DNA of 8,784 nucleotides from Acidimicrobiia bacterium. GTDB taxonomy: Bacteria > Actinomycetota > Acidimicrobiia > IMCC26256. This document shows positions 1-6,821 of this stretch, one piece after another; the stretch's first letter is position 1, and every line of letters begins with the position of its first letter. The notes beneath the pieces were generated by a model that did no database searches, had not been told where the DNA came from, and worked only from the letters and a program-made list of their open reading frames with translations. The stretch lies in the NCBI GenBank assembly GCA_023262065.1, contig JALRDW010000260.1, positions 1 to 8,784 on the forward strand, given 5' to 3'. A program made the translations under genes and the position numbers.

Positions 1-42
1 GACATCACCTCGAAGCCCCCGGGGACCATCGAGTGGGAGTGA
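1..42 (+). CDS. 3' end of an unidentified upstream gene (partial)
   Basis: Reading from base 1 gives 13 residues, DITSKPPGTIEWE, followed by TGA at 40-42. The tail is short but looks like real protein, with GC-rich third positions like the neighbouring genes. No start lies in the window, so family and function cannot be assigned. The last four codons (GAG TGG GAG TGA) fall inside the first copy of a 42-bp repeat that is copied again downstream, and the stop codon lies within the left arm of a hairpin. That arrangement supports a gene end followed by a terminator. Another frame (from base 2) is also open here, so the call rests on plausibility alone. Confidence 0.45.
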   Translation, partial: DITSKPPGTIEWE

Positions 43-123
43 CGTCCCGGGAGGGACGTCACGGACACGACCATCGGACCTGAGTGGGAGTGACGTCCCG
101 GGAGGGACGTCACGGACACGACC
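31..123. repeat. Two perfect 42-bp direct repeats (31-72 and 82-123)
   Basis: Bases 31-72 are repeated exactly at 82-123, a period of 51 bp, with a 9-bp spacer (73-81) between copies. Each copy begins GAGTGGGAGTGACGTCCC and ends with ACGGACACGACC. Copy 1 includes the last codons and stop of the upstream reading frame, so copy 2 looks like a duplicate of a gene 3' end plus its hairpin. Only two copies are visible and both lie between genes, just upstream of the surface-protein promoter. This could be a slippage or recombination duplication, or a selected double element; the sequence alone does not decide. Confidence 0.9.
39..113 (+). terminator. Two tandem identical hairpins (39-62 and 90-113)
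   Basis: Each 42-bp repeat contains GTGACGTCCC, a 4-base GGGA loop, then GGGACGTCAC: a perfect 10-bp stem at 39-48/53-62 and again at 90-99/104-113. The first overlaps the stop codon of the upstream gene. No T-tract follows either stem, which is common for presumed actinobacterial terminators, so a terminator is a reasonable call. The symmetric TGACGTCC half-sites could equally be a protein-binding operator for the gene at 176, or an mRNA 3'-end stabiliser. Confidence 0.5.
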
Positions 124-162
124 CGGTGCGGCGAGTGCCACCACCGGCGGGAGCCCGGTCGG

Positions 163-176
163 TACCGTTCCGGGCA
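163..176 (+). promoter_or_regulatory. Putative -10 box for a leaderless surface-protein mRNA
   Basis: TACCGT (163-168, matching TANNNT) lies 7 bases before the ATG at 176. That spacing would put the transcription start at or next to the A of the ATG. There is no Shine-Dalgarno sequence, so a leaderless mRNA fits both observations. No clear -35 box is seen. Confidence 0.4.
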
Positions 177-1747
177 TGGTTCGCACCCGTGGTTCCCGTG
201 TCGCGGCACTCGGTGCCGCCCTCCTGCTCGTCGGCGGGGCTCTCGTCGCCGGTTCGGCCGGGGCGGCGGCGGCCGTCGACATCTCGCTCGACTTCACCGC
301 GGCGGCGCCGCTCACCTACGACCACAGCACCGGTGGCGGCGCGTACGACAACCGCAGCGTCGGCCGGGCCAAGGACATCGTGGAGTCGCTCGAGGGCAGC
401 GACTTCCGCTGCGGGGACATCGTGACCTTCCTCACCCGGGTGACGGCGGGCGGGTCGGTCGCCGCGAACTCCACGATCGAGATCGACTTCGAGCACCTCG
501 CCGACACGACGGGGCAGTCGGGGGTCGGCTTCTCGGAGATCGTGCGGGCCCAGATCAACGCCGGGAACGTCGGCGGGGAGGGGCCGGGCGGTGCCGACCT
601 CGGGATCCGCGGCGGCGGGAGCCCCGTCGCCGCCCTCACGGCGCAGTCCCTCACCGCCCCGCTGTTCACGCAGAAGGCGGTGCTGCGGTCGACCGTGCGG
701 ATCAGCGGCATCGGGCCGAACACCTCGACGGTGCTGCGCCTCGACACCCGGGTCGCGTGCGACGGTACGTCGCGACCGACCGGCAACCTCCAGGCCGCGG
801 TCGCCGGGTCGCGCCTGGTGGGCCCGAGCGCGGCCCCGATCCGGGTCGGGAACCAGACCATCCCGTTCCGCATGATCGCGAGCGTCACCCCGAGCGTGTA
901 CGTGGAGGAGGCCCCGCCGTCCACGACCGTGCCGCCCACGCCCACGTCGACGGCGCCGCCGACCGCGTGCACGATCGCGGTGGATGAGGAGGTCGTCGTC
1001 GCCGGCGTGACGCCGACCCTGCGCATCGAGGGCGGCACGCCGGACGCGACGGTGTCGGTGACCGTGGACGACGGTGGCACGAACCCGCGCGCGGTCCTCC
1101 TCGACGCGGCGGGCTCGGGCCTCGTGCCCGTGGCGACGCCGACCGATGCGGACGTCGGCCGCTCGTTCACGGCGACCGTCGCCGGGGACCCGGGCGGGGT
1201 GTGCGCAGGCTCGTGGACCGTGCTGGCTGATTCGACGGTGGAGCCGACGACCACGACCACCGAGCCGGAGATCCTCGTCGAACCGACCATCCCGGACCAG
1301 CCGGGTCCGGCCGACATCACGATCGACGTCGACATCGACAACACCGGGGAGGACCCGGAGGAGGACCCGGGGGTCGTCGACCCGCAGATGACCGCGCAGT
1401 GCACCCAGCAGGGCGCGGTGGTGTTCCGTGCCGACGTGCCCCTGACGAACGCGACGCTCCCGGTCGGCGGCTCGACCCGGGGTCGGTTCAGCGTGCAGGT
1501 GGATCCGGCGAACGGCGAACTGTCCTGCGCCTTCGAGGTCACCGGCGTGCCCGAGGGCGGGACCGAACGGGTGCCGATCAACGAGTCGGACCTCACGGTG
1601 GACGTGACCGAGGTGCTGAGCGCGGGCTCCGCGCTCCCGGCGACCGGGGCCGACGGCGATCGGTCGCTCGTCCTCGCAGGGCTCGGCGCGCTGCTCGCGG
1701 GCCTCGGGCTCCTGGCGATCGCCCGCCGTCGCGTGCCGCTCGCCTGA
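176..1747 (+). CDS. Secreted LPxTG-type cell-wall-anchored surface protein
   Basis: A 523-residue protein expected to be exported and fixed to the cell envelope by a sortase. Residues 1-33 form a classic signal peptide: MVRTRG, a hydrophobic Ala/Leu/Val core, and likely cleavage after AGAAAA. Residues ~34-245 form a Gly-rich beta-type domain that I cannot name. Residues 246-263 are a Thr/Pro-rich linker, followed by an Ig-like-looking domain with two Cys (~264-352). A second linker (VEPTTTTTEPE, 355-365), an acidic stretch (380-403), and a further beta domain come next. The C-terminus carries LPATG (487-491), a hydrophobic segment, then ARRR and a short tail, which is a complete sorting signal. 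No sortase gene is in the window. The ATG at 176 is chosen because the signal peptide begins there. The frame is open further upstream but has no ATG, GTG or TTG. The ligand or role is unknown; adhesion or envelope structure is a guess. Confidence 0.85.
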   Translation: MVRTRGSRVAALGAALLLVGGALVAGSAGAAAAVDISLDFTAAAPLTYDHSTGGGAYDNRSVGRAKDIVESLEGSDFRCGDIVTFLTRVTAGGSVAANSTIEIDFEHLADTTGQSGVGFSEIVRAQINAGNVGGEGPGGADLGIRGGGSPVAALTAQSLTAPLFTQKAVLRSTVRISGIGPNTSTVLRLDTRVACDGTSRPTGNLQAAVAGSRLVGPSAAPIRVGNQTIPFRMIASVTPSVYVEEAPPSTTVPPTPTSTAPPTACTIAVDEEVVVAGVTPTLRIEGGTPDATVSVTVDDGGTNPRAVLLDAAGSGLVPVATPTDADVGRSFTATVAGDPGGVCAGSWTVLADSTVEPTTTTTEPEILVEPTIPDQPGPADITIDVDIDNTGEDPEEDPGVVDPQMTAQCTQQGAVVFRADVPLTNATLPVGGSTRGRFSVQVDPANGELSCAFEVTGVPEGGTERVPINESDLTVDVTEVLSAGSALPATGADGDRSLVLAGLGALLAGLGLLAIARRRVPLA

Positions 1748-1756
1748 TCGACGCCC

Positions 1757-1789
1757 CCAGCATGGCCCCGGGCCGGGGCGACCTGCTGG
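1757..1789 (+). terminator. Two-part GC-rich hairpin after the surface-protein gene
   Basis: CCAGCA (1757-1762) pairs with TGCTGG (1784-1789). Inside it, GCCCCG (1765-1770) pairs with CGGGGC (1774-1779) around a 3-base loop. The structure starts ten bases after the stop codon. No T-tract follows, so this is a terminator candidate of the U-less kind. Confidence 0.45.
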
Positions 1790-1824
1790 AATGCAGCGGT
1801 CGTCCGGGCCGTACCCGTCGCCCG

Positions 1825-2787
1825 ATGGACCGATCAGGGGGTGAGGACGTGCGGTTGGTGGACCCGGAGCAGGTCGAGTCGGTCGTCGGTGGACTGCTCG
1901 GTGCGGTCGACGTCGACGGTGGTGCGACCGAGGAGCAGATGAGCATCCTGCGGGCGCTCACGACCCACGTCTGGGCCCGGCCCGACCTGGAGCTCGCAGC
2001 GGTCACCCCGCTGACCCCCGGCGAGGTCGCCGCGGCGATCGGCGGGACCGACGCGGTGCGCCGGTTCCACTACCTGCTCGTGCTGCTCGAACTGTGCCGG
2101 CACCCGCTCACCGAGGCGCAGGACGCTCGCGTGCGCGCGTACGCCGACGCGCTCGCCCTCGACGGCAACGGGCTCGAGTTCTGCCGTGATCTGGTGGCCG
2201 AGGGCGTCGAGACGGCCCGGGCGGACCACGACCGCTTCGAGGTGAACCTCGCGGCCGCTCAGCGCGAACCGCAGCTGCGGGATCGCACCCTGCGGGACGA
2301 CGCCACCGACCCGGAGCTCGTCGACCGCATCATGGCGTTCGAACGCCTCCCCGAGGACACGCTCGGGTACGCCCTCACCCGCTTCTACTCGGACTTCGGC
2401 CTCGACGTGCCCGGGGCCTCGGCGAGCACGTTCAACTACATCTTCGTATCCCACGACATGAACCACGTCATCGCCGGCTACGAGCCCGTCGCCGCCGGCG
2501 AGTTGGCGCTCGGCGCGTTCCAGATGGGCATGAACGACTCCGAGGTCTCCTGGATCCTGTGCCTCACGAACCTCGCGATCCACGAGGCCGGGGTGATCCA
2601 ACTCGGCGACATCGCCCCCAAGAACGCGACGCTGTCGCGTCCCGGCGTCGCCGACATGTTCGGACGCGCGATGGCGCGCGGGGTGGCGACCACCGACGAC
2701 TTCGGGTCGGCCGATCACCTCGCGATGGCCGAGTGGCCGCTCGAGGCGGTGCGGGCGCGCTATGGCGTCCCGCCGCTCGACGCCTGA
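1825..2787 (+). CDS. Coq4-family protein
   Basis: A 320-residue soluble protein of the Coq4 family. The diagnostic HDxxHx11E metal motif is intact: H210, D211, H214 and E226 in HDMNHVIAGYEPVAAGE. It sits in a helical region preceded by FNYIFVS and followed by Met/Asp/Glu-rich helices. In mitochondria, COQ4 works in ubiquinone head-group modification; recent work assigns oxidative decarboxylation at C1. The role of bacterial homologues outside ubiquinone producers is not established. No quinone genes are nearby, although a flavin reductase lies convergent next door. The start is uncertain. ATG 1825 has a possible -10-like TACCCG seven bases upstream (leaderless). GTG 1849, eight codons later, has AGGGGG about 7 bases upstream and would give 312 residues. 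The first eight residues look unconserved. The stop touches the stop of the opposite-strand gene with no spacer. Confidence 0.8.
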   Translation: MDRSGGEDVRLVDPEQVESVVGGLLGAVDVDGGATEEQMSILRALTTHVWARPDLELAAVTPLTPGEVAAAIGGTDAVRRFHYLLVLLELCRHPLTEAQDARVRAYADALALDGNGLEFCRDLVAEGVETARADHDRFEVNLAAAQREPQLRDRTLRDDATDPELVDRIMAFERLPEDTLGYALTRFYSDFGLDVPGASASTFNYIFVSHDMNHVIAGYEPVAAGELALGAFQMGMNDSEVSWILCLTNLAIHEAGVIQLGDIAPKNATLSRPGVADMFGRAMARGVATTDDFGSADHLAMAEWPLEAVRARYGVPPLDA

Positions 2788-3366
2788 TCAGTCCTCGTCG
2801 GCTTCGTCCGCGCCGGTCGCGTCGTAGCCCGCCGCGGCGAGGCGTGCGAGCAGCGCGTCACGTGGGCTCTCGCCGGGGCCGCGCGCCTTGTCGCTCGCCA
2901 CACGCCACCCGTGGCGAGACGAGTAGACGAGCGGGGCCTCCTTGAGTCGGCCGTAGCCGTACCCGGTGACCCGGGCGAAGAGGAGTTCGTGGTCGGCCAT
3001 CGTCTTGGTCTCGAAGGTCTCGCAGTGGATCCACGCGAGCGAGTCGACGACCACCGGGTGACCATCGACCTCGGTGAGGTACTCCTCGGCGATGTGGTGG
3101 AACCGACGCCCCGGGTACGAGAAGTACTGGCCGATGTCAACCTGGTCGCCAGCGAGGAACGACACCGTGAACGCGCCGCTCGCGAGCATGAGCGGGTACG
3201 TGTCGTGCTTCGGGGAGACACTGGCCATGATGATCGGCTCCTCGAAGGAGACCTGGCTGACCCAGTGCGAGGTGTAGGCCCGGGTCACGCCCCCGTGGGT
3301 CGCCGCGACGACCTCCACGCCCTTGGCCGCCTGGCCGAGGGCCCGCTTGAGCTTGGGATCGATCAT
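2788..3366 (-). CDS. Flavin reductase-like, FMN-binding domain protein
   Basis: A 192-residue protein of the flavin reductase-like (split-barrel FMN-binding) family. It begins [20 protein letters not shown] and continues through the family's N-terminal strand ([18 protein letters not shown]), the substrate-side segment [16 protein letters not shown], and [13 protein letters not shown]. The last part retains [34 protein letters not shown], a typical ending, then an Asp/Glu-rich tail (GADEADED). Such proteins reduce or hold FMN, often for a partner monooxygenase; no partner is visible here, so the substrate is unknown. The ATG at 3366 gives the usual family length, with a GGGGGACG stretch about 10 bases upstream. 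The frame runs open further upstream, but only opposite dtd. It is transcribed divergently from dtd (48-bp gap) and converges directly onto the Coq4-like gene. Confidence 0.85.
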   Translation of the reverse strand: MIDPKLKRALGQAAKGVEVVAATHGGVTRAYTSHWVSQVSFEEPIIMASVSPKHDTYPLMLASGAFTVSFLAGDQVDIGQYFSYPGRRFHHIAEEYLTEVDGHPVVVDSLAWIHCETFETKTMADHELLFARVTGYGYGRLKEAPLVYSSRHGWRVASDKARGPGESPRDALLARLAAAGYDATGADEADED

Positions 3367-3414
3367 GAGGACATCGTCCCCCGTCCGCCCCGCGGGCGTG
3401 GCATCGTGGCGGAC
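3367..3414. promoter_or_regulatory. Divergent promoter region between flavin reductase and dtd
   Basis: These 48 bp must hold the start signals for both divergent genes unless a promoter lies within one of them. On the + strand CATCGT (3402-3407) lies 7 bases before the dtd GTG. On the - strand GACGAT lies 6 bases before the flavin reductase ATG. Both keep the A2 and T6 positions of a -10 box and the spacing of a leaderless start, but the matches are weak. No regulator site is recognised. Confidence 0.3.
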
Positions 3415-3852
3415 GTGCGAGCACTGGTGCAGCGGGTCCGGCGGGCCGCGGTGACCGTCGACGGCGAGGTCGTCGGATCGATCGGGGCGGGTCTGTGCGT
3501 GCTCGTCGGGGTCACCCACGCCGATGACGCCGCCGCAGCGGACCGGCTCGCCGCGAAGGTCTGGAACCTGCGCTGCTTCGACGATGACGCAGGGGCCATG
3601 AACCGGTCGGTGGCCGAGGTCGGTGGTGAGGTGCTCGTCGTGAGCCAGTTCACGCTCTACGGGGACACCCGCAAGGGGCGACGGCCGTCGTACGTGGACG
3701 CGGCGCGACCCGAGCAGGCCGAGCCGCTCTGCGAGGCGTTCGTGGGGGCCCTGCGCGCGCTCGGGGCCCACGTGGCGACCGGTCGGTTCCGCACCCACAT
3801 GGAGGTCGACCTCGTGAACGACGGACCCGTCACCCTCTCCCTGGAGGTCTGA
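3415..3852 (+). CDS. dtd: D-aminoacyl-tRNA deacylase
   Basis: A 145-residue DTD enzyme, full length for the family. It hydrolyses D-amino acids (and misplaced glycine) from tRNA in the cytoplasm, protecting translation from wrong-handed residues. The start [17 protein letters not shown] matches the typical MRAVVQRV opening, which fixes GTG 3415 as the start even though the frame is open upstream. The catalytic-site motif SQFTLYGD is at 77-84. The cross-subunit Gly-cisPro motif is at 137-140 (NDGPVT), with G137-P138. The protein ends LSLEV, as is normal for the family. It lies 50 bp ahead of the helicase gene on the same strand, with a hairpin between, so co-transcription is possible but not assured. 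It acts as a homodimer in other bacteria. Confidence 0.95.
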   Translation: MRALVQRVRRAAVTVDGEVVGSIGAGLCVLVGVTHADDAAAADRLAAKVWNLRCFDDDAGAMNRSVAEVGGEVLVVSQFTLYGDTRKGRRPSYVDAARPEQAEPLCEAFVGALRALGAHVATGRFRTHMEVDLVNDGPVTLSLEV

Positions 3853-3863
3853 CGCGGGCCCAT

Positions 3864-3880
3864 CCCGGGCGTGTCCCGGG
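3864..3880 (+). terminator. Short hairpin between dtd and the helicase gene
   Basis: CCCGGG (3864-3869), loop CGTGT, CCCGGG (3875-3880) forms a 6-bp all-GC stem eleven bases after the dtd stop. No T-tract follows. It sits where the -35 region of the helicase promoter would be expected, so it could also be a binding site rather than a terminator. Confidence 0.3.
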
Positions 3881-3887
3881 GCGCCGG

Positions 3888-3903
3888 TACGCTCGCCGTC
3901 CCA
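3888..3903 (+). promoter_or_regulatory. Putative -10 box for a leaderless pcrA mRNA
   Basis: TACGCT (3888-3893, matching TANNNT) is followed by nine bases and then the ATG at 3903. No Shine-Dalgarno sequence precedes the ATG. As with the surface-protein gene, this spacing fits transcription starting at or within a few bases of the start codon. Confidence 0.4.
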
Positions 3904-6284
3904 TGTCGGATTCCCACGACCACCCGCTCCTCGCCGGACTCAACCCCGTCCAGCGCGAGGCGGTCACGGCTCCCGACGGTCCGCTGCTCGTGATCGCCGG
4001 TGCCGGATCGGGCAAGACCCGCGTCCTCACCCATCGCATCGGATGGCTGCTCGCCGAGCACGGCGTGCGGCGGGGCGAGATCATCGCGATCACCTTCACC
4101 AACAAGGCGGCGGCCGAGATGCGCGAGCGGGTGGTCGACCTCGTCGGCCCCGAGGCGTCCCGGATGTGGGTCTCCACCTTCCACTCCTCCTGTGCGCGCA
4201 TGCTCCGCCAGGACGCCGGGCTCCTCGGGTACCGCAAGGAGTTCTCGATCTACGACCAGGCCGACGCCGTGCGCCTCGTCGACTACGTGCGTCGCGACCT
4301 CGACCTCGACCCGAAGCGGTTCACCGCCCGCGCGCTGGCCAACCGCATCTCGGGGTGGAAGAACGATCTGGTCGGAGTGGGAGCGGCCCGGGAGCAGGCC
4401 GACAACGCGATCGACCTGCGCATCGCCGACGTCTACGCGGAGTACCAGGCCCGACTCGCCCAAGCCTCGGCGGTCGACTTCGACGATCTGCTCCTCCTCG
4501 TCGTGCGCCTGTTCCAGGAACACCCCGAGGCTCTCGCCCGTTGGCGCCACCGGTTCCGCCACGTGCTCGTCGACGAGTTCCAGGACACCAACCTGGCCCA
4601 GTGGGAGATCGTCCGCATGCTCGCCGAGGAGCACCGCACGGTGATGGGCGTCGGCGACGCCGACCAGGCGATCTACAAGTTCCGGGGCGCCGACTACCGC
4701 AACCTCCTGCGCTTCGAGGAGGCGTTCCCCGAACTCTCGACGATCGTGCTCGAGCAGAACTACCGCTCGACCCAGCACATCCTCTCCGCGGCGAACGCGG
4801 TCATCTCGAACAACGCCGGTCGACGTCCGAAACGGCTCTGGACCGAGCAGCTCGGTGGCGAACTGATCCTGCAGTACCTCGCGGACGACGAGCGGGACGA
4901 GGCCCAGTACGTCACCCACGAGATCCATCGGCTCGTCGATCAGGACGCCGTCCGTCACTCGGACATCGCGGTCTTCTACCGGACGAACGCGCAGAGCCGG
5001 GTGCTCGAGGAGCAACTCGTGCGCACCGGCGTGCCGTACCGGGTCGTCGGGGGTACGAAGTTCTACGACCGGCGCGAGGTCAAGGACGTGCTCGCCTACC
5101 TGCGCGCCCTCGTCAACCCCGATGACGAGGTGGCCTGGAAGCGCATCGTGAACGTGCCCAAGCGCGGCGTGGGCGACACCAGCGTGCGCAAGGTCGAGAT
5201 GCACGCGAGCGGCGCGGGGATCACGTTCCGGGCCGGGCTCGCGGCGGCGGCCGGTGCCGGGGTCAGCGGCAAGGCACTCGGCGGGATCGGTCGACTCCTC
5301 GAGGTGATCGAGGTGGTCGAGGCCGAGTCGGACCTGACCGTCTGCGGCGCGATCGAGATGATCCTCGAGCGCACCGGGTACCTGGCCGAACTCGAGGCCG
5401 AGCGCACGATCGAGGCCGAGGGTCGCCGCGAGAACCTCGCCGAACTCGTCGGCGTGGCCCGCGACTTCGACGAGCAGGTCGAGCGGGGTGACGGCGGCAC
5501 GCTCGGGGCGATCGCGGGGATCGACGTGGGCGGCACGGAGGCCGAGGCCGCGGCCGAGGGTGCGACGATCACCGGTGTCGCACGCGTGCAGGCCTTCCTG
5601 GAGGCGGTGTCGCTCGTCACCGACCTCGACGAGATCGACGGCGAGACCGCGGCGGTCACGCTCATGACCCTGCACGGGGCCAAGGGCCTCGAGTTTCCGG
5701 TGGTGTTCCTCACCGGTCTCGAGGACGGCGTCTTCCCGCACCTGCGGTCGCTCACCGACCCGGACGCCCTCGAGGAGGAACGCCGCCTCTGCTACGTCGG
5801 CATCACCCGGGCCCGCGAGCGGCTCTACCTGTGCCACGCCTGGTCCCGGCAACTGTTCGGCGCGACGAGTTACAACCCGCCGAGCCGGTTCCTCGAGGAG
5901 ATCCCCGAGGAGCTCGTGCACCGACTCGGTGAGACCGCGCGGTCCCGTGGGGGCGGGCTCGGTGGTGTGCGCGACTCGGTGGTGCGCGGTGCCCTGCGGC
6001 AGGCGAGCGCCGGATCCCGGGGCGACGCGTTCTCGCCGCCCATCGGGGCGCGCGGGTCCACGGCCGACGACGGCCCGTACAGCGTGCCCACCCCGCCCGA
6101 GGGGGCGCGCGGGGCCGAGGCCATCGGCTTGCGCACGGGCGACGACGTCGTGCACGAGAAGTTCGGCGAGGGTGTCATCCTCGAGATCATCGGCGCGGGG
6201 GACAAGGCCGAGGTGGTCGTGCGGTTCCCCGAGGTCGGGGAGAAGCGCCTGCTCCTCGCGTGGGCGCCCCTGCGCCGACTCTGA
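3903..6284 (+). CDS. pcrA: ATP-dependent 3'-5' DNA helicase, UvrD/PcrA (UvrD1) type
   Basis: A 793-residue superfamily 1A helicase with every core motif in order. These are a Q-motif-like NPVQREAV (14-21), Walker A GAGSGKT (33-39), motif Ia AITFTNKAAAEMRERV (from 62), Walker B DEFQD (224-228), motif III GDADQAIYKFRGAD (251-264), motif IV LEQNYRST (283-290), motif V MTLHGAKGLEF (588-598) and motif VI EERRLCYVGITRARER (from 625). The C-terminal ~45 residues (GDDVVHEKFGEGVILEI onward) form the Tudor-like domain that in PcrA/UvrD contacts RNA polymerase. The protein unwinds DNA in nucleotide excision repair and clears replication-transcription conflicts. The 2B region has a Gly/Ala/Glu-rich insertion-like part near 540-560, and residues ~675-735 form a low-complexity Gly/Arg linker before the Tudor domain. 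ATG 3903 is the natural start and no Shine-Dalgarno is seen. It converges on the gene at 6309-6821 with only 24 bp between stops. Confidence 0.96.
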   Translation: MSDSHDHPLLAGLNPVQREAVTAPDGPLLVIAGAGSGKTRVLTHRIGWLLAEHGVRRGEIIAITFTNKAAAEMRERVVDLVGPEASRMWVSTFHSSCARMLRQDAGLLGYRKEFSIYDQADAVRLVDYVRRDLDLDPKRFTARALANRISGWKNDLVGVGAAREQADNAIDLRIADVYAEYQARLAQASAVDFDDLLLLVVRLFQEHPEALARWRHRFRHVLVDEFQDTNLAQWEIVRMLAEEHRTVMGVGDADQAIYKFRGADYRNLLRFEEAFPELSTIVLEQNYRSTQHILSAANAVISNNAGRRPKRLWTEQLGGELILQYLADDERDEAQYVTHEIHRLVDQDAVRHSDIAVFYRTNAQSRVLEEQLVRTGVPYRVVGGTKFYDRREVKDVLAYLRALVNPDDEVAWKRIVNVPKRGVGDTSVRKVEMHASGAGITFRAGLAAAAGAGVSGKALGGIGRLLEVIEVVEAESDLTVCGAIEMILERTGYLAELEAERTIEAEGRRENLAELVGVARDFDEQVERGDGGTLGAIAGIDVGGTEAEAAAEGATITGVARVQAFLEAVSLVTDLDEIDGETAAVTLMTLHGAKGLEFPVVFLTGLEDGVFPHLRSLTDPDALEEERRLCYVGITRARERLYLCHAWSRQLFGATSYNPPSRFLEEIPEELVHRLGETARSRGGGLGGVRDSVVRGALRQASAGSRGDAFSPPIGARGSTADDGPYSVPTPPEGARGAEAIGLRTGDDVVHEKFGEGVILEIIGAGDKAEVVVRFPEVGEKRLLLAWAPLRRL

Positions 6285-6308
6285 GGTGGGGCCACCGGTG
6301 GTCGGGGT

Positions 6309-6821
6309 CTAGGAGGTCGGCTCGGGCGCCGGGATGATGCGGCGCAGGTCGACGAGGAACAGGCCCCGCTGCTCGCCCCGCTCCGGGATGTTCGTCGTGA
6401 ACCGGTCGAGCTGCTCCGAGGCGTAGCGCCGGGCGTCGCAGTCCTCGTAGCGGTTCACCGAGGCCCTCCACCGCAGGGGGCAGTCGTCCTCCTCGGGCGA
6501 GTTGACGCTCAGGGCGACGAGTTCACCCTGCTCGCGATCGATCCAGAAGCCCTTCTCGCCCGCGAGCGGATCCGCGAAGAACACCGGGCCGCCCTCGCGG
6601 ATCTGCCGGGTGAGCGTCTCGGCGTTCCCGGCCGAGAACGCCTCGTACTCGGCGCCGGAGCCGGTGGGCTGGCCGCCACGTCCGCTGAGCACCCACAGGA
6701 TCGCGGCGATCGACAGGCCCGCCACGAGGATCGCCACCACGGTCACGACGAAGAAGCGCACATCGCCCTTCGATGCACGGGGGGTGGCGGGCTCGCCGCC
6801 GGGGCGCAGGGGCTGGGTCAC
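6309..6821 (-). CDS. Membrane-anchored Rieske-fold protein lacking Fe-S ligands
   Basis: A 170-residue protein with a GTG start at 6821. Residues 1-20 are cytoplasmic-looking and basic, 21-46 form one transmembrane helix ([20 protein letters not shown] and on), and the rest should lie outside the membrane. The outer domain follows the course of a bc1-type Rieske protein. [15 protein letters not shown] precedes box I, DDCPLRW matches the usual GCPVRW, NRYEDC matches the box II lead-in, and LDRF...[11 protein letters not shown] matches the closing strands. The four cluster-ligand positions are changed: Cys to P109, His to E111, Cys to D127, His to D129. C114 and C128, which align with the disulfide cysteines, are kept. 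The domain therefore probably folds like Rieske but carries no [2Fe-2S]. Its role is unknown. The alignment is by eye; a non-Rieske membrane protein is the alternative. It is divergent from the B12-binding gene. Confidence 0.7.
   Translation of the reverse strand: MTQPLRPGGEPATPRASKGDVRFFVVTVVAILVAGLSIAAILWVLSGRGGQPTGSGAEYEAFSAGNAETLTRQIREGGPVFFADPLAGEKGFWIDREQGELVALSVNSPEEDDCPLRWRASVNRYEDCDARRYASEQLDRFTTNIPERGEQRGLFLVDLRRIIPAPEPTS

Noticed and set aside
31..123. Possible CRISPR array
   Set aside because: There are only two copies, a 9-bp spacer is far too short, the unit is strongly self-complementary, and no cas genes are nearby.
2..175. Upstream extension of the surface-protein frame through the 42-bp repeats
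   Set aside because: The frame is open to the window edge, but it contains no ATG, GTG or TTG and would put 58 residues before a clear signal peptide. The hairpins suit a non-coding spacer better.
316..1596. Open frame of 426 codons on the minus strand opposite the surface-protein gene
   Set aside because: Ser/Thr/Pro-rich shadow with no signal or domain. The + strand frame has a signal peptide and LPATG sorting signal in the right places.
1834..2718. Open frame of about 290 codons on the minus strand opposite the Coq4-like gene
   Set aside because: Composition is typical of an antisense shadow and no motif is present. The + strand holds the HDxxHx11E motif.
2911..3414. Upstream extension of the dtd frame to 2911
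   Set aside because: The extra residues lie opposite the flavin reductase gene, and the DTD family opens with the sequence that starts at 3415.
3367..3798. N-terminal extension of the flavin reductase frame to 3798
   Set aside because: The extra 144 residues lie opposite dtd and have no similarity to the family. The start at 3366 gives the normal length and N-terminus.
3657..6155. Open frame of about 830 codons on the minus strand opposite the helicase gene
   Set aside because: It is the shadow produced by very GC-rich codons of pcrA. The translation is a low-complexity Arg/Asp/Glu/Val/Gly mix with no recognisable motifs, while the + strand has all helicase motifs.
6285..6308. Terminator between the helicase and the Rieske-fold gene
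   Set aside because: CCACCGGTGG (6292-6301) is a palindrome, but without a loop, and the alternative GGTGG/CCACC pairing leaves only a 2-base loop, so no stable hairpin can be argued.
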